From NCBI RefSeq assembly GCF_000374145.1, contig NZ_KB893653.1, forward strand, positions 1,225,923 through 1,289,922: 64,000 nt of DNA, written 5' to 3'. Of this stretch, positions 44,501-52,584 are shown one piece after another; within the stretch, counting starts at the first letter, position 1, and the number at the start of each line of letters is the position of its first letter. The notes under the pieces were generated by a model that saw nothing but the letters and a program-made list of their open reading frames with translations, did not search any database and was not told the DNA's origin. Source of the stretch: Neomegalonema perideroedes DSM 15528. Its GTDB lineage: Bacteria > Pseudomonadota > Alphaproteobacteria > Rhodobacterales > Rhodobacteraceae. Both the position numbers and the translations under genes were made by a program.

Positions 44501-47500
44501 GCCGCCCGCATAGCCCGAGAGCAAGGCGAGGTTCTTGACGTCGGCGTCGAAGGTCACGTCGAGGGTCTGGGCCTTGGTCTCGATGCGGCCCTTGAGGTCG
44601 ATCTGCCCGACGGCGGCGGTGACGCGGGCGGAATCCAGCGCCACCCGGCCCGTCTCCGGATTGAAGGAGCCCGTCGCCCGGATGCGCGGCTTGCCGCCGA
44701 GCACGCGCCGCAGATTGGGGTCGTCCAGCGGCGCGCCGTCGAGCGCGGCGGTGGCGGTGAAGGGGAATCCGCCGTCGGCGCGGGGCGTGGGGCCATATTC
44801 GACCTCAAGCTCGGAAAGGCGGTATTGCTCATAAAAGATGTCGACGCCGCCGCCCTTCACGCCGATCATCGGCTTGTCGAAGGCGCCCGCGAGGCTGATC
44901 GAGGCGCGGATTTCGCCGCCCATCTCCGCGCCGCCCGCCAAGGGGGAGAGGCTCGCGAGGTTCAGCCCCTCGGTGTCGAGTTCGAGGTCCATTTCGCGCC
45001 CGGCGAGGTCCACCTCGCCCTTGACGAGGATTTCGCCCGGCGCCGCCGTCAGATGCGAGGAGGCGAAATTCAGCTTCTGCGCCGCCGGATCGAAAGAGCC
45101 CTCCAGCGAGAAGGTGGGATTGGGGCCGATGGTTTCTTCGAGGGCCTCGTCGCCGAGGCTCGGGCGGTTCAGCGCCAGATTCAGGTCGAAGGGCAGGGCG
45201 CCCGAAGGCCGCAAAGTCGCCGATCCCTTCAGCGAGGCTTCATCCGCGCCATATTTCCCGTAGCGGGGGGCCTGAGCCGCGAGGTCGAGGTTGATCCTCG
45301 GGGCGTCGAGCGAGCCGCGCGCCTCGACGGTCAGGCGGCCCGAGCCCGAAACGGGCTCCGGCGCCAGAGCCGAGAAGACCGCCAGATCCGGCAGATCCGC
45401 CGTCAGATCCATATTGACGGCGCGCTCGGTGAGGTTCGCCTCGCCCGAGATGGTCGCTTCGCCTGCGGCGAGGGCGGCCTTGATCTCATCCACCGTGAGA
45501 AGGCCCGTCGCCATGTCATGGATTCCGCGCCCTTCTAGACGCGGCGTCTCGCCCGCCAGAGAGGTCAGGTTAGGGTCGCCGAGGTCGGGCTGACGGATCT
45601 CGGCGGTGAAGCTGAAAGGCGCGCGCCTATCCTTGCGGGTCTGGCCCTCGGCCTCCAGCGCTACGGAGAGGGCGCCGTATTGCTGGAATTTCGGATCGTC
45701 CACCTGCGCGGTGGTGCGGAATTGCGGCTCGGAGAGCGTTCCCGTCACCGCCGCCTGACCCGCCGCCGCCGCGAAGCTCAGGCCGGGCGCGAAGCCCGCC
45801 AAAGCCTGAGGATCGGTCACGCGCCAGTCGATGGCGAGGTCCACGCGGTCCTGCGCCGGAGAAATCTCGCCGGAGAAATCCGCCGCCAGAGAGGCCGAGG
45901 AGATGCCGCCCTTCGCGACGCGCATCACCCCCGGAGAGGATTCCGCCACGTCCAGCGTGATGGTCGCCTCTTCGCCGAGCGCCGCCTTAATATTGGGATC
46001 GCTGGAATCCAGCCCGCGCAGGCCCGTTTCGAGCTGAAGCGCATGGACGCCCTCGGCGCCCGCCTTCTCCACGGTCAGATTGAAGTCGGCGGCGCCGCTC
46101 AGATCGATCCCCGCCAGACGCGCGAAAGGCGCGATCTGCTGCGAAACGCCGGTCAGGCTTCCGTCGAAAAGCTTGGTCCCGACGTCGAAGGCGCCTTGGC
46201 CGTCCATCTGGAGGCCCTCGGCGCGCAGAGTCAGGGCCTCGATGGCCGCGACGGACTGCGCCGCGCGCCATTGGCCTCGCAGATCAAGGGTCGGCTCGGC
46301 GCCGAGGGCCTCCAGCAAGGCGGGGTCTTTGGGCGCGAAGCCCGTCGCGCCGATCTGCGCCGTGAAGCGGGAATCCGCGATCCCGCCTCCGGCGGGCGCC
46401 GAGGCTCCGGCGGGCGGGGCGGCGTCGATCTTCAGCCCGATGCGGCCCACCGCGCCGAAATCGCCTTGCAGCCCCTCGACCACCGCGTCGATATGGGCCG
46501 TCGGGGCTTTGAGGTCGCCGGTGATCTCGGCTTCGCCCTGCATGGCGGTGAAGCGGGTGGGGGCGATCACCGCGTTGAAGGCGGCCACGTCGCGGGCGCG
46601 CCAAGAGATCTTCAGCGCCGAATCGCTGGAGCCCGGCGAGAGGACGCCCGCGCCTTCGGCCTCCAGAATGGGGCTCTCGACGCGGAAGGCGTTCAGCTCA
46701 TAGCCGCCATTGGCGGTCTGGCGGCCGTCGAAGGTCAGGGTGGAGCGCTCGCCCAGAGCGCGCCGCCAAGTGGCGGAGGCGCGTTCGTCCGGGGCGATGG
46801 CGCCCGAGAAGGTCACGGCGGGCGGACCCCGGAAAGCCACCGAGCCCTCGCCCGTGGCCGCGCCCATCTCGCCGATGCGGCCGCCGATCTGGAAGGGCAG
46901 GCTTTCGAATCCGCCGTCGGCGGTGAAGGTCAGCTCCACGTCCTGTCCGGCGGGCAGCCCCGCCGCCGTGGCCACCAGCCCCCCCGCCTGCTCCGAGGCC
47001 GCAAGCGAGAGCTTGGCCTTCCCCTCGTCGAAATCGAGATCGCCGGAGAATTTGAATTCGCCGCGCCGCCCGTCGGTGCGGGTGACGGTCAGGCTGGCGG
47101 TCTGGTCGTCGCCGACGTCCGAAAAGGAGCCCTCCACCTTGGCCTGAAGCGCCTGAGGCGCCAGCTTGTCGCTGACGGTCAGCTTGTCGATGCGCAGCTT
47201 GTCGATGGTCAGGCTGGTCGGAGGCCGCGGCCATGCGAAGGAGACCTGAGCCTCTTCGCCCGGCGGATCGCCGCGCCCGATGGGCGCGCGCAGGACGTTG
47301 ATTTCCTCGGCGCTGAGGGTCTGGAAGTTGAAGCGCGCCCGCAGGAGCGAGCGCACCCGCCAGTCGATGACGATGCCCTTGGCCGTGACCCATTCGCCGT
47401 CGCCGTCTTTGAGGCTCAGAGTCTCGATGCGGGCGAATCCGTCCTCGGGCCGCGTGACGCGCCCAAGCTCGATCTCGAATTCGCCCGGCGCGTTGATCTG

Positions 47501-47638
47501 GCGCACGGCGAATTGCAGCACGTCGTTCCAGGCGCCTTCCGTGTCGAGGAAGGCGGAGGCGGGAGTGGTCCAGCCGAGGCTCAGGCTGAGCGCGAGGCCG
47601 GCGGCGCCTGAGCGCAGGATCGTCTGTCGCTGGGTCAT
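38594..47638 (-). CDS. tamB: Giant TamB-like (DUF490) translocation/lipid-bridge protein, 3014 residues
   Basis: TamB is a periplasm-spanning beta-groove protein that works with the outer-membrane TamA; it is implicated in phospholipid transport between membranes and in outer-membrane protein assembly. The last 350 residues are the DUF490/TamB domain (GQAYVRGRGLESEWGG, SGMIEKRRGWLDLLGRQFDL, SFGSDQGLPEEEVLPRLLFGR, ending AGINWKMDY). About residues 600-2140 are some eleven tandem units of about 141 residues, each with a QYGxYG-like step, GDPQLxALxG, GSFNPxTGLLRLEPGE, GTKDQ and NLAPFSxLAGETLGG. The C-terminal five units are nearly identical, the N-terminal ones diverged. Usual TamB proteins are about 1200-1500 residues. 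The N-terminus (LALSLSLGWTTPASAF) looks like a cleavable signal rather than an anchor. The start codon overlaps the tamA stop by one base (TGATG). Confidence 0.93.
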   Translation of the reverse strand: MTQRQTILRSGAAGLALSLSLGWTTPASAFLDTEGAWNDVLQFAVRQINAPGEFEIELGRVTRPEDGFARIETLSLKDGDGEWVTAKGIVIDWRVRSLLRARFNFQTLSAEEINVLRAPIGRGDPPGEEAQVSFAWPRPPTSLTIDKLRIDKLTVSDKLAPQALQAKVEGSFSDVGDDQTASLTVTRTDGRRGEFKFSGDLDFDEGKAKLSLAASEQAGGLVATAAGLPAGQDVELTFTADGGFESLPFQIGGRIGEMGAATGEGSVAFRGPPAVTFSGAIAPDERASATWRRALGERSTLTFDGRQTANGGYELNAFRVESPILEAEGAGVLSPGSSDSALKISWRARDVAAFNAVIAPTRFTAMQGEAEITGDLKAPTAHIDAVVEGLQGDFGAVGRIGLKIDAAPPAGASAPAGGGIADSRFTAQIGATGFAPKDPALLEALGAEPTLDLRGQWRAAQSVAAIEALTLRAEGLQMDGQGAFDVGTKLFDGSLTGVSQQIAPFARLAGIDLSGAADFNLTVEKAGAEGVHALQLETGLRGLDSSDPNIKAALGEEATITLDVAESSPGVMRVAKGGISSASLAADFSGEISPAQDRVDLAIDWRVTDPQALAGFAPGLSFAAAAGQAAVTGTLSEPQFRTTAQVDDPKFQQYGALSVALEAEGQTRKDRRAPFSFTAEIRQPDLGDPNLTSLAGETPRLEGRGIHDMATGLLTVDEIKAALAAGEATISGEANLTERAVNMDLTADLPDLAVFSALAPEPVSGSGRLTVEARGSLDAPRINLDLAAQAPRYGKYGADEASLKGSATLRPSGALPFDLNLALNRPSLGDEALEETIGPNPTFSLEGSFDPAAQKLNFASSHLTAAPGEILVKGEVDLAGREMDLELDTEGLNLASLSPLAGGAEMGGEIRASISLAGAFDKPMIGVKGGGVDIFYEQYRLSELEVEYGPTPRADGGFPFTATAALDGAPLDDPNLRRVLGGKPRIRATGSFNPETGRVALDSARVTAAVGQIDLKGRIETKAQTLDVTFDADVKNLALLSGYAGGDLSGAFKGSGSAKGSFTQPSVALKGEATKFAFDGRGADRATLTATAAPQANGALNFEADLKIAGPNLGDEALEALLGDPSVTTKGSFDPESGLLRLTSTHLETAMGGADLSGTVNAKTMALDLRFAADLDDIAPLSAKAGQRLGGALKAEGRLTGEVSAPRLLFDATGENLVFDRYGAQDLTISARTTPGSGGVVSFEAEVEARGPLLGDPQLEALLGDVALKTVGSFNPSSGLLRLETAEAVTGAGSAKVSGRYGTKDQSLALDFDADIRNLAPFSGLAGETLAGSLKAEGRVEGEISAPKASLAAQGEGLRYGAYGAAALDVNLSAAPNANGALSFTATGDVRSPRIGDPELDALIGDVKLNARGSFNQKTGLLRLEPGEITTGLGVAKLSGQVGTKAQTLALDFDVDARNLAPFSRFAGETLGGSLKAAGRVEGSFTAPKINATAQGQSLQYGQYGAASLNLDVSSSPVADGTMGFSVAGDVRSPRIGDPQLDAAIGDVTLNAKGSFNQTTGLLKLEPGEISTGLGSARASGFFGTKDQTIGLDFNLDARDLGPLSGLAGEALGGALKASGRVEGGLKAPRVNATAEAQSLQYGKYGLAGLNLKLTSAPGADGTIPFSVEAQAVSPRLGDPQLEALLGNVTLNAQGSFNPESGMLRLEPGEVTTSAVGSARVSGFFGTKDQTLGLDFSANLANLAPFSSLAGETLGGAISASGRVDGGLKAPRVSLTAQGQSLQYGQYALAGLNLKASSAPQPDGTIPFSVEAQAAGPRFGDPQLEALLGNVSLNAQGSFNPTTGLLRLEPGEVSTGAGAARVSGFFGTKDQTLGLDFSANLGNLAPFSALAGETLGGSLSASGRVEGSLKAPSVSLAAQGQNLQYGKYGIAGLNLNLSGAPQPDGTIPFTVSAQARGPRMGDPQLDALIGDVNLSANGSFNPTTGLLRLEPGEATAGLGSARVSGFFGTKDQSLGLDFSANIGNLAPFSQLAGETLGGAFSASGRIDGTISAPRLNATAQGQSLQYGQYGLAGLNLNLSSSPQPDGSIPFSAQARLSGPRMGDPRIEQLLGEANLSAQGAYNPSTRQLLLNPAEVQMAAGSLRAAGQVDLANQAMALDVTADLPNLAPLSGFAGAQISGAGKLDARIEGPFADPSARGSASLRALAYDGRPIGDAQAQFNLTRLVSAPQGEASLSAQTPQGPLTASARFASQNGQIQLDHFRLEGLGLFGEGRLNMASGGLMEGSALLSSASLGPIGALLGYEASGALDANLSFSGQTGRQTILARGAASNLRIAQNGDFLAGITSLNFNAQIDDAFGADPYVRADLDGQRLEAAGILLTDVRSTLQGPLSDLDVAFDGTGDLLDEGLRELDSFSLQARVNAAGGFKGVTLHRFNGRISGEDLMLAQAVELRPTADGGFGFQNLDLRLGASGMLGGYLTYAPSGSFGHLVLHNLPLRLLSLAGLPPAEGHLFGEAQMDSRQNSGSFNLRTEGMTMIEAGLNSPIQADAQGSWSGAQLTAALTMTSASFRQPLQANARLTLLPGGGIPMPDRNGPISAQASWAGDLGEVWPLLPLPDHLLSGSATLSATLEGSLAAPRTAGGLQIQGGRYENLEYGTVVQNLGADATFSADGRLTLTAQGNDGYGGQISAMGSYVLSSRALDATVRVNRMAAARRDDLTAIVSGEVTARGDAASINVNGRIDNDFLEFRLIGGGAPNLVVIEATPVGLSAPRTPRRAAGAAAGNQRINLNLVVNIPGQAYVRGRGLESEWGGQLQVTGHAGAPRVSGMIEKRRGWLDLLGRQFDLEIGEVRFSGDLDPYVTVRLTAEANDIRGWLQVAGYSSDPKISFGSDQGLPEEEVLPRLLFGRSKQSLSAIEAAQLAAGVATLMSGRPGAMDMLRDVAGVDTLRIEEGANGGTAISTGKYIADGVFVGARQDLGTGGTTALVEIETFSNIVIDAEIGAEETKAGINWKMDY
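41300..45800 (-). repeat. In-frame tandem repeat array of 423-bp units inside tamB
   Basis: The same block begins at 41602, 42025 and 42448 (period 423 bases, 39 identical bases each) and recurs, increasingly diverged, at about 42874 (period 426), 43297 and 43720. Eleven protein-level units are recognisable from the QYG-like step, at about 41440, 41860, 42285, 42705, 43130, 43550, 43970, 44395, 44820, 45265 and 45690. Confidence 0.9.
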
Positions 47639-49785
47639 CAGAAGGCCTGCCCGATGCTGAAGTAAAGTTGATACCGGTCGTCCTGCGGACGCGGGTCGAG
47701 CGGCACGGCGACGTCGAGGCGGATCGGCCCGATGGCCGTGTAATAGCGAAGCCCGAGGCCCGCCGAGAATCGGATGTCGTCGAAATCGCTGAAGAGGTCG
47801 CGCCCGACGATTCCCGCCTCCACGAAGGGCACCACGCCGATGTTCTCCGTGACCTTGGCGCGCAGCTCCAGAGCCGCCTCGCCGAGGGTCAGGCCGCCGA
47901 CGGGATCGCCGTTTGCGTCCAGCGGATTGGCGAATTTCAGCGAATAGCCGCGCAGAGAGCCGCCGCCGCCCATATAGAGCTGACGGGTCGGCGGGACTTT
48001 ATCCGGGCCTCCGGCGAAGATGGCCGCGCCGCGCAGACGCCCGGCGAGGACGAAGCGCCCGTCCGAATCCACGGCGTAATAGGCCGAGGCCGTGGCGTCG
48101 GTGGAGAGGAAGGCGGTGGCGTCGCCTTTATAGACGCCGCCCCAAGGCGTCGCGGCCACCCCGAGGCGGAAGCCGCGGGTCGGATCCAGCAGATCATTAG
48201 TGTCGTCGAAGCTCAGCGAGACCGGGGCGCCGAGCAGATAGCTCCATTCATGGGGCGCGTTGGGGGGCTCGACGCGGGCCACCTCGAAGGCGAGCCCCGC
48301 CGAGCCGCGCCAATGCTCGGTGAGGATCTGAGAGATTCCGACGCCGCCTTCCGCCGCGAAGGCTTCATAGGCGTCGGTGTCCTCGTGATAGATCTCCAGC
48401 TCGGCCGCGAGGTCGCGGTTGCGGTGGTAAAAGCGCGGCTTGCGGAAGGTCAGATCGAGGCTCTGCTTCTTGAGCGAGCCGTCGAGCGTGACGCCGAATT
48501 GCTCGCCGCGCCCCAGAAGATTGCGGTGCTGCCAGAAGACCCGCGCGCCCGGCCCGTCGACGGTGGAGTATTTCACGCCGCCGCCGATGGTGCGATGCGG
48601 CGCCTCCTCCACTTCGATGCTCACCGGCGCGACGACGTATTGCGCTTCGGGCGGATCCTCGGCGATGCGCAGGCTCACCGCCTTGAACAGCCGCGAGGCG
48701 GTCAGCTCGCGCCCGACCTCGGCGATTTCGGCCCGCGAAACCGGATGGCCCTCGGCCCATGTGGGGAATTGCAGCACGTAATCCGGCTCGACGCTGGTCA
48801 GGCCCGAGACGGTGGTCTCGCCATAGACGGCGTAGGGGCCGGGCGAGACGTCGGTGGTCACGCGCAGACGGTCGTCGTCCCAATCGGCTTCGGCCTCGCG
48901 GCCCGACTGCTTCGCCCAAGGATTGCCGGAGTTCTGGAAAGTCCCGACGAGGCGGCTCTCCGCGCCCGCCACTTCGGCGCCGCGCGCGGGGCCGCCCACA
49001 TGGCGCTGCGCCTCGGCCTCCTCCATCGCCCAGAGGATTTCAGCCTCCGAAGGGGGGGGCGTGAAGACGAAGTCATGTTTCTCGATGAGGAAAAGCGGGC
49101 CTTTCTCGACCTCGATCACCGCCAGAGGGCGAAGATCGGGCTGAGGCTGTTCGGCTTCGGCTCTTTCGCGTTCGCGCTCCAGCAGAAGGTCGTAGCCGGT
49201 TTGCGGCGCGGCCTCTTCGTCGGGCGCGCGGCCGTCGGCGTAGATCCGCACCTCGGCGAGGCCCTTGTAATAGCCCTCCGACTTCAGGATGCGTTCGATG
49301 ATCTCCTTATCCGCCTCCGCGCGCCGACGCAGCAGCGGAAGGCTGGCCGGAGGCCGGTCCTGCATGCGGTAAAGCCGGGTGGCGGCCTCGATCAGTCCTT
49401 TGATTCGCGCGTTTTCGGCGGCGTCGCCCTCTTCGAGCCCCTTGACCTCGATTTCATAGAGCACGCCCTCGACCGAGCTGAGCCGGGGCAGATTCATCAC
49501 CGGGCGCTCTTCTTCTCCGGTGAACCAGCTCGTCACCCGCCCGAGAATCGAGCGGAAGCCCTGAGGCTGTTCGGGCGCGGAGGCGTCCACCAGCGGCGAG
49601 GCGGCGGCGGCCTCCGCGGCGCTGAGGGAGGCCGCGACCAGAGCCGGGTCCGCGGCGGAATCGGTCGTCGCGGCTTCGGCGGCCGGAGCGGGCCCGCCCG
49701 GATCCATGAAGCTGGCGCAACCCGCCGTCAGAGCGCCGAGCGCGCAGGCGAGTCCGGCTTGGCGGAAGGTGCGGCGGAAGGTCAT
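47638..49785 (-). CDS. tamA: TamA/BamA-family outer-membrane protein with apparent lipobox
   Basis: Outer-membrane Omp85 barrel protein, partner of TamB. The 715-residue protein has POTRA-like segments (LYEIEVKGLEEGDAAENARIKGL, then others with GPLFLIEKHDFVF and GPYAVYGETTVSG) and a C-terminal Omp85 barrel with GGGVKYSTVDGPGARVFWQHRNLLGRGEQ, the lid-type GGGGSLRGYS and a final LYFSIGQAF. The N-terminus is MTFRRTFRQAGLACALGALTAGC: a lipobox-like TAGC at residues 20-23 followed by an Ala/Pro/Ser-rich linker. The start at 49785 was chosen because it begins this signal; the open frame runs further upstream without one. It is divergent from folD. Confidence 0.92.
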   Translation of the reverse strand: MTFRRTFRQAGLACALGALTAGCASFMDPGGPAPAAEAATTDSAADPALVAASLSAAEAAAASPLVDASAPEQPQGFRSILGRVTSWFTGEEERPVMNLPRLSSVEGVLYEIEVKGLEEGDAAENARIKGLIEAATRLYRMQDRPPASLPLLRRRAEADKEIIERILKSEGYYKGLAEVRIYADGRAPDEEAAPQTGYDLLLERERERAEAEQPQPDLRPLAVIEVEKGPLFLIEKHDFVFTPPPSEAEILWAMEEAEAQRHVGGPARGAEVAGAESRLVGTFQNSGNPWAKQSGREAEADWDDDRLRVTTDVSPGPYAVYGETTVSGLTSVEPDYVLQFPTWAEGHPVSRAEIAEVGRELTASRLFKAVSLRIAEDPPEAQYVVAPVSIEVEEAPHRTIGGGVKYSTVDGPGARVFWQHRNLLGRGEQFGVTLDGSLKKQSLDLTFRKPRFYHRNRDLAAELEIYHEDTDAYEAFAAEGGVGISQILTEHWRGSAGLAFEVARVEPPNAPHEWSYLLGAPVSLSFDDTNDLLDPTRGFRLGVAATPWGGVYKGDATAFLSTDATASAYYAVDSDGRFVLAGRLRGAAIFAGGPDKVPPTRQLYMGGGGSLRGYSLKFANPLDANGDPVGGLTLGEAALELRAKVTENIGVVPFVEAGIVGRDLFSDFDDIRFSAGLGLRYYTAIGPIRLDVAVPLDPRPQDDRYQLYFSIGQAF

Positions 49786-49981
49786 GCGGCGGGCTCCGTC
49801 TGGGAGGGCGGGATGCGGCGAGGCCGTCGCGCCTCTGCGAGGGCTCGATTTTATGTGCATGACACGGCTGAAAAACAAGGTAAATGGGCGCGACGATGTT
49901 CGCGGCCGCCCGAGCGTGGCCGCCATGGCGCCTTGGGGCGAGCCCCCTGCGGCCCGCTGAGATCCCGGAGCGGAGCGAATC

Positions 49982-50911
49982 ATGACGGCTCAGATCATTG
50001 ACGGAAAATCCTTCGCGGAGAGTGTACGCGCGCGGGTGGAGAAGGCTGTGGCGCGGCTCAAGGCGGAGCGGGGCCCGACGCCTGCTCTGGCGGTGGTTCT
50101 GGTCGGCGAGGACCCGGCGAGCCAGGTCTACGTGGCCAGCAAAGGCAAGACGGCCAAGGCGCTCGGGGTGGTCTCCATCGAGCGCATCCTTCCGGCGACG
50201 GCCTCTCAGGCCGAGGTCGCCGCCGTGGTGGACGAGCTCAACGCCGATCCGAACGTTCACGGGATTCTGATCCAGCTTCCGTTGCCCAAGGGCCTCGACG
50301 AGGACGCGATCCTCGCCCGCGTCGACCCCGCCAAGGACGTGGACGGCTTTCATCCGCAAAACGTGGCGGCTCTGGCGCTGGGGGGCGCTGGAGGGCGGGC
50401 GGGGCTGATTCCCTGCACGCCGCTCGGCTCTCTGATGCTGCTTAAGGCGCATCTGGGCGATTTGTCCGGCAAGGAGGCGGTGGTTCTGGGGCGTTCGCGG
50501 ATCGTGGGGGCGCCGATGGCGCAGCTTCTGCTGCGCGAGAACGCCACCGTGACCATCGCCCATTCCCGCACGAAGGATCTGCCCGAGGTTCTGCGCCGCG
50601 CCGAGATCCTCGTGGCGGCGGTGGGGCGTCCCGAGATGGTCAAGGGCGATTGGCTGCGTCCCGGCGCGACGGTGATCGACGTGGGCATCAACCGCCTGCC
50701 GCCAGAGGCTTCAGGGGGCGTCTCCGGCAAGACGCGGCTCGTCGGCGACGTGGATTTCGCCTCGGCCGCGCAGGTCGCGGGGGCGATCACGCCGGTGCCG
50801 GGCGGCGTGGGGCCGATGACCATCGCCTGTCTGATGCATAATGCGGTCGTGGCGGCCTGCCGTCAGGCGGGGCTCGCCGATCCCGAGGAATTCGCCGGGC
50901 TGATCGGCTGA
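49982..50911 (+). CDS. folD: Bifunctional methylenetetrahydrofolate dehydrogenase/cyclohydrolase FolD
   Basis: Interconverts 5,10-methylene- and 10-formyl-tetrahydrofolate, supplying purine and formyl-Met synthesis. The 309-residue protein has [21 protein letters not shown] (active-site YxxxK in this stretch), [29 protein letters not shown] (Rossmann) and [17 protein letters not shown]. Length fits. Its stop codon directly abuts the plsC stop on the other strand. Confidence 0.97.
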   Translation: MTAQIIDGKSFAESVRARVEKAVARLKAERGPTPALAVVLVGEDPASQVYVASKGKTAKALGVVSIERILPATASQAEVAAVVDELNADPNVHGILIQLPLPKGLDEDAILARVDPAKDVDGFHPQNVAALALGGAGGRAGLIPCTPLGSLMLLKAHLGDLSGKEAVVLGRSRIVGAPMAQLLLRENATVTIAHSRTKDLPEVLRRAEILVAAVGRPEMVKGDWLRPGATVIDVGINRLPPEASGGVSGKTRLVGDVDFASAAQVAGAITPVPGGVGPMTIACLMHNAVVAACRQAGLADPEEFAGLIG

Positions 50912-51658
50912 TCAGGTCAGCTTGTCGGCGATCCGGCGCTGTTCGATCTCGCCTTCGAGCCTCAGACGCTCGGAGGCGGTTTCGACCACGGCCTCGATGC
51001 GCGCGAGAAGCTCGGAGGGAGTCCCTTCCGGCTGGATGCGCTCGGGCAAAAACTCCAGCACCGCCACGCCCGGACGCTTCGGTCCGCGCTTGGGCCAGCA
51101 GAGCCCGACGTTGGTCGCCGCCGGAACGCAGGGCAGATTGAAGCGGCTCGTCAGCACCGCCGCCCCGATCTTATAGGGCGCCTTGACTCCCGGAGGCACG
51201 CGGGTGCCCTGCGGAAAGATCACGATCTGGCCTTTTTCGCCCCGCTGATCGCCGAGGCGGTCGTTCATCTTCTCAAGGGCCTCCCGGCCTTTGGAGCGGT
51301 CCACCGGAACGGCGCCGGTGCGATAGGCGTAGAAGCCGAAGATCGGCGTCCACATGATCTCCTTCTTCATCACGTATTTGCCGCGCGGCAGAGCCTCCAT
51401 CAGCATCATGATGTCGAGGAGGGACTGATGCTTGCTGGCCACCACCACCTCCTCGCCGGGCGAGGGCGGCGTCCCGCGAAACTCCACCCGCACGCCGCAG
51501 ATGACCCGCAGCAGAAAGAAGCTGTGGCGCGAGAAGCTCTTCATCACCCAATAAGTGCCGTCGCGCGAGACCGCCGCCAGCGGCGACATGATCACGCCGA
51601 AGATCAGCATCCAGCCGTAAAAGAGAATGTCGAAGACGATCGAACGGATCCGCAGCAT
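50912..51658 (-). CDS. plsC: 1-acyl-sn-glycerol-3-phosphate acyltransferase
   Basis: Acylates lysophosphatidic acid at the inner membrane. The 248-residue protein has the N-terminal membrane anchor, HQSLLD (HX4D, H77-D82), a RxxxPVDRSKG region and FPQGTR. The start at 51658 lies one base after the ftsX stop codon, so it is the third gene of ftsE-ftsX-plsC. Confidence 0.95.
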   Translation of the reverse strand: MLRIRSIVFDILFYGWMLIFGVIMSPLAAVSRDGTYWVMKSFSRHSFFLLRVICGVRVEFRGTPPSPGEEVVVASKHQSLLDIMMLMEALPRGKYVMKKEIMWTPIFGFYAYRTGAVPVDRSKGREALEKMNDRLGDQRGEKGQIVIFPQGTRVPPGVKAPYKIGAAVLTSRFNLPCVPAATNVGLCWPKRGPKRPGVAVLEFLPERIQPEGTPSELLARIEAVVETASERLRLEGEIEQRRIADKLT

Positions 51659-51659
51659 G

Positions 51660-52541
51660 TCAGCTCTCCCGGCGCAAGGCGGCGAAGGCGGCGGCTCGGG
51701 CGGCGAGCATGGCGGCCAGCGCCGCCGCCAGCACCACGCCTGCGGCGGCGAAGGGCCACCAGCTTGGAATCTCGAGTCCCGGCGCGAGTCCGCGCAGATG
51801 GGCCGCCCGCGCGAAGGCGACGACCACCCCCACGCCCAGCCCCACCCCGATCAAAGCCCCGAGCCCGCCTAAAATCAAAAAGCGCCTCTGATAAATGGCC
51901 GCCACGAAACGATCCTCGGCGCCCGACAGCCTCAGCGCGGCGATCACATGGCGCTGAGCGCCCATGCCCCCCCGCACCGAGGAGACGATGGCCGCCAGCA
52001 TGGCCGCCAGAACCGCCGCCAGCATGCAGATCGCCGTGACGCGCACCGCGCGGGCGGCGGCGGCGGCGCGTCCGCGCCAGACGTCGTGGCCGTCATAGGT
52101 CGCCTGAAGCTGGGCGCCGTCGAGCCGGGCCTGCATCACGCCGGGATCCGGCGGAGAGGAAGGGTCCAAAGTCACTTCGATCACGCGCGGAGCGGGCAGA
52201 ATGTCGATGTCGCCGCCCTCGCCGAACCAAGGCTTGAGCAGATCCGCCACCTCCTCGCGCGTGAGCGCCCGCGCCCTCTGGACGCCCGGCGTCTCGCCGA
52301 GCAGCCGCAAGGCGGTCTGGACGCGGGAATCGGCGCCCTCGTCGAGGGCCGAGACGCGCACCGTCGCGGCGGTGGCCAGCCCGTCCGACCAGAGATCCGC
52401 CGCCCGCGAAGCCCCCACCGCCGCCGCCAGAGACAGGCAGGCCACGAAGGCCAAAGCCCCCACGATGGCGGCCATCAGCCAGCCTCCTCCCGCGTCGGGC
52501 GGGATGAGCGCGCTGCGGCGTGGCTTCGTGAGGGCTCCCAT
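51660..52541 (-). CDS. ftsX: FtsX-like cell-division ABC permease
   Basis: A 293-residue protein with the FtsX plan: an N-terminal helix (MAAIVGALAFVACLSLAAAVG), a periplasmic loop of about 115 residues (with EVADLLKPWFGEGGDIDILPAPRVIEV) and three C-terminal helices. With FtsE it transmits a signal across the membrane to activate peptidoglycan hydrolases during division. Start ATG at 52541, 43 bases after ftsE. Confidence 0.9.
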   Translation of the reverse strand: MGALTKPRRSALIPPDAGGGWLMAAIVGALAFVACLSLAAAVGASRAADLWSDGLATAATVRVSALDEGADSRVQTALRLLGETPGVQRARALTREEVADLLKPWFGEGGDIDILPAPRVIEVTLDPSSPPDPGVMQARLDGAQLQATYDGHDVWRGRAAAAARAVRVTAICMLAAVLAAMLAAIVSSVRGGMGAQRHVIAALRLSGAEDRFVAAIYQRRFLILGGLGALIGVGLGVGVVVAFARAAHLRGLAPGLEIPSWWPFAAAGVVLAAALAAMLAARAAAFAALRRES

Positions 52542-52584
52542 AGGCGGCTCCTGAGGCGGTTCCGGGAAGATCCCCGGAAGGAGG

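Noticed and set aside
41300-45800. CRISPR array
   Set aside because: Period is 423 bases, repeats are coding and in frame with tamB, with no short spacers.
47668-50001. 777-codon plus-strand frame opposite tamA
   Set aside because: Antisense shadow; tamA has clear POTRA/Omp85 features and the plus strand has no start or family signal before folD.
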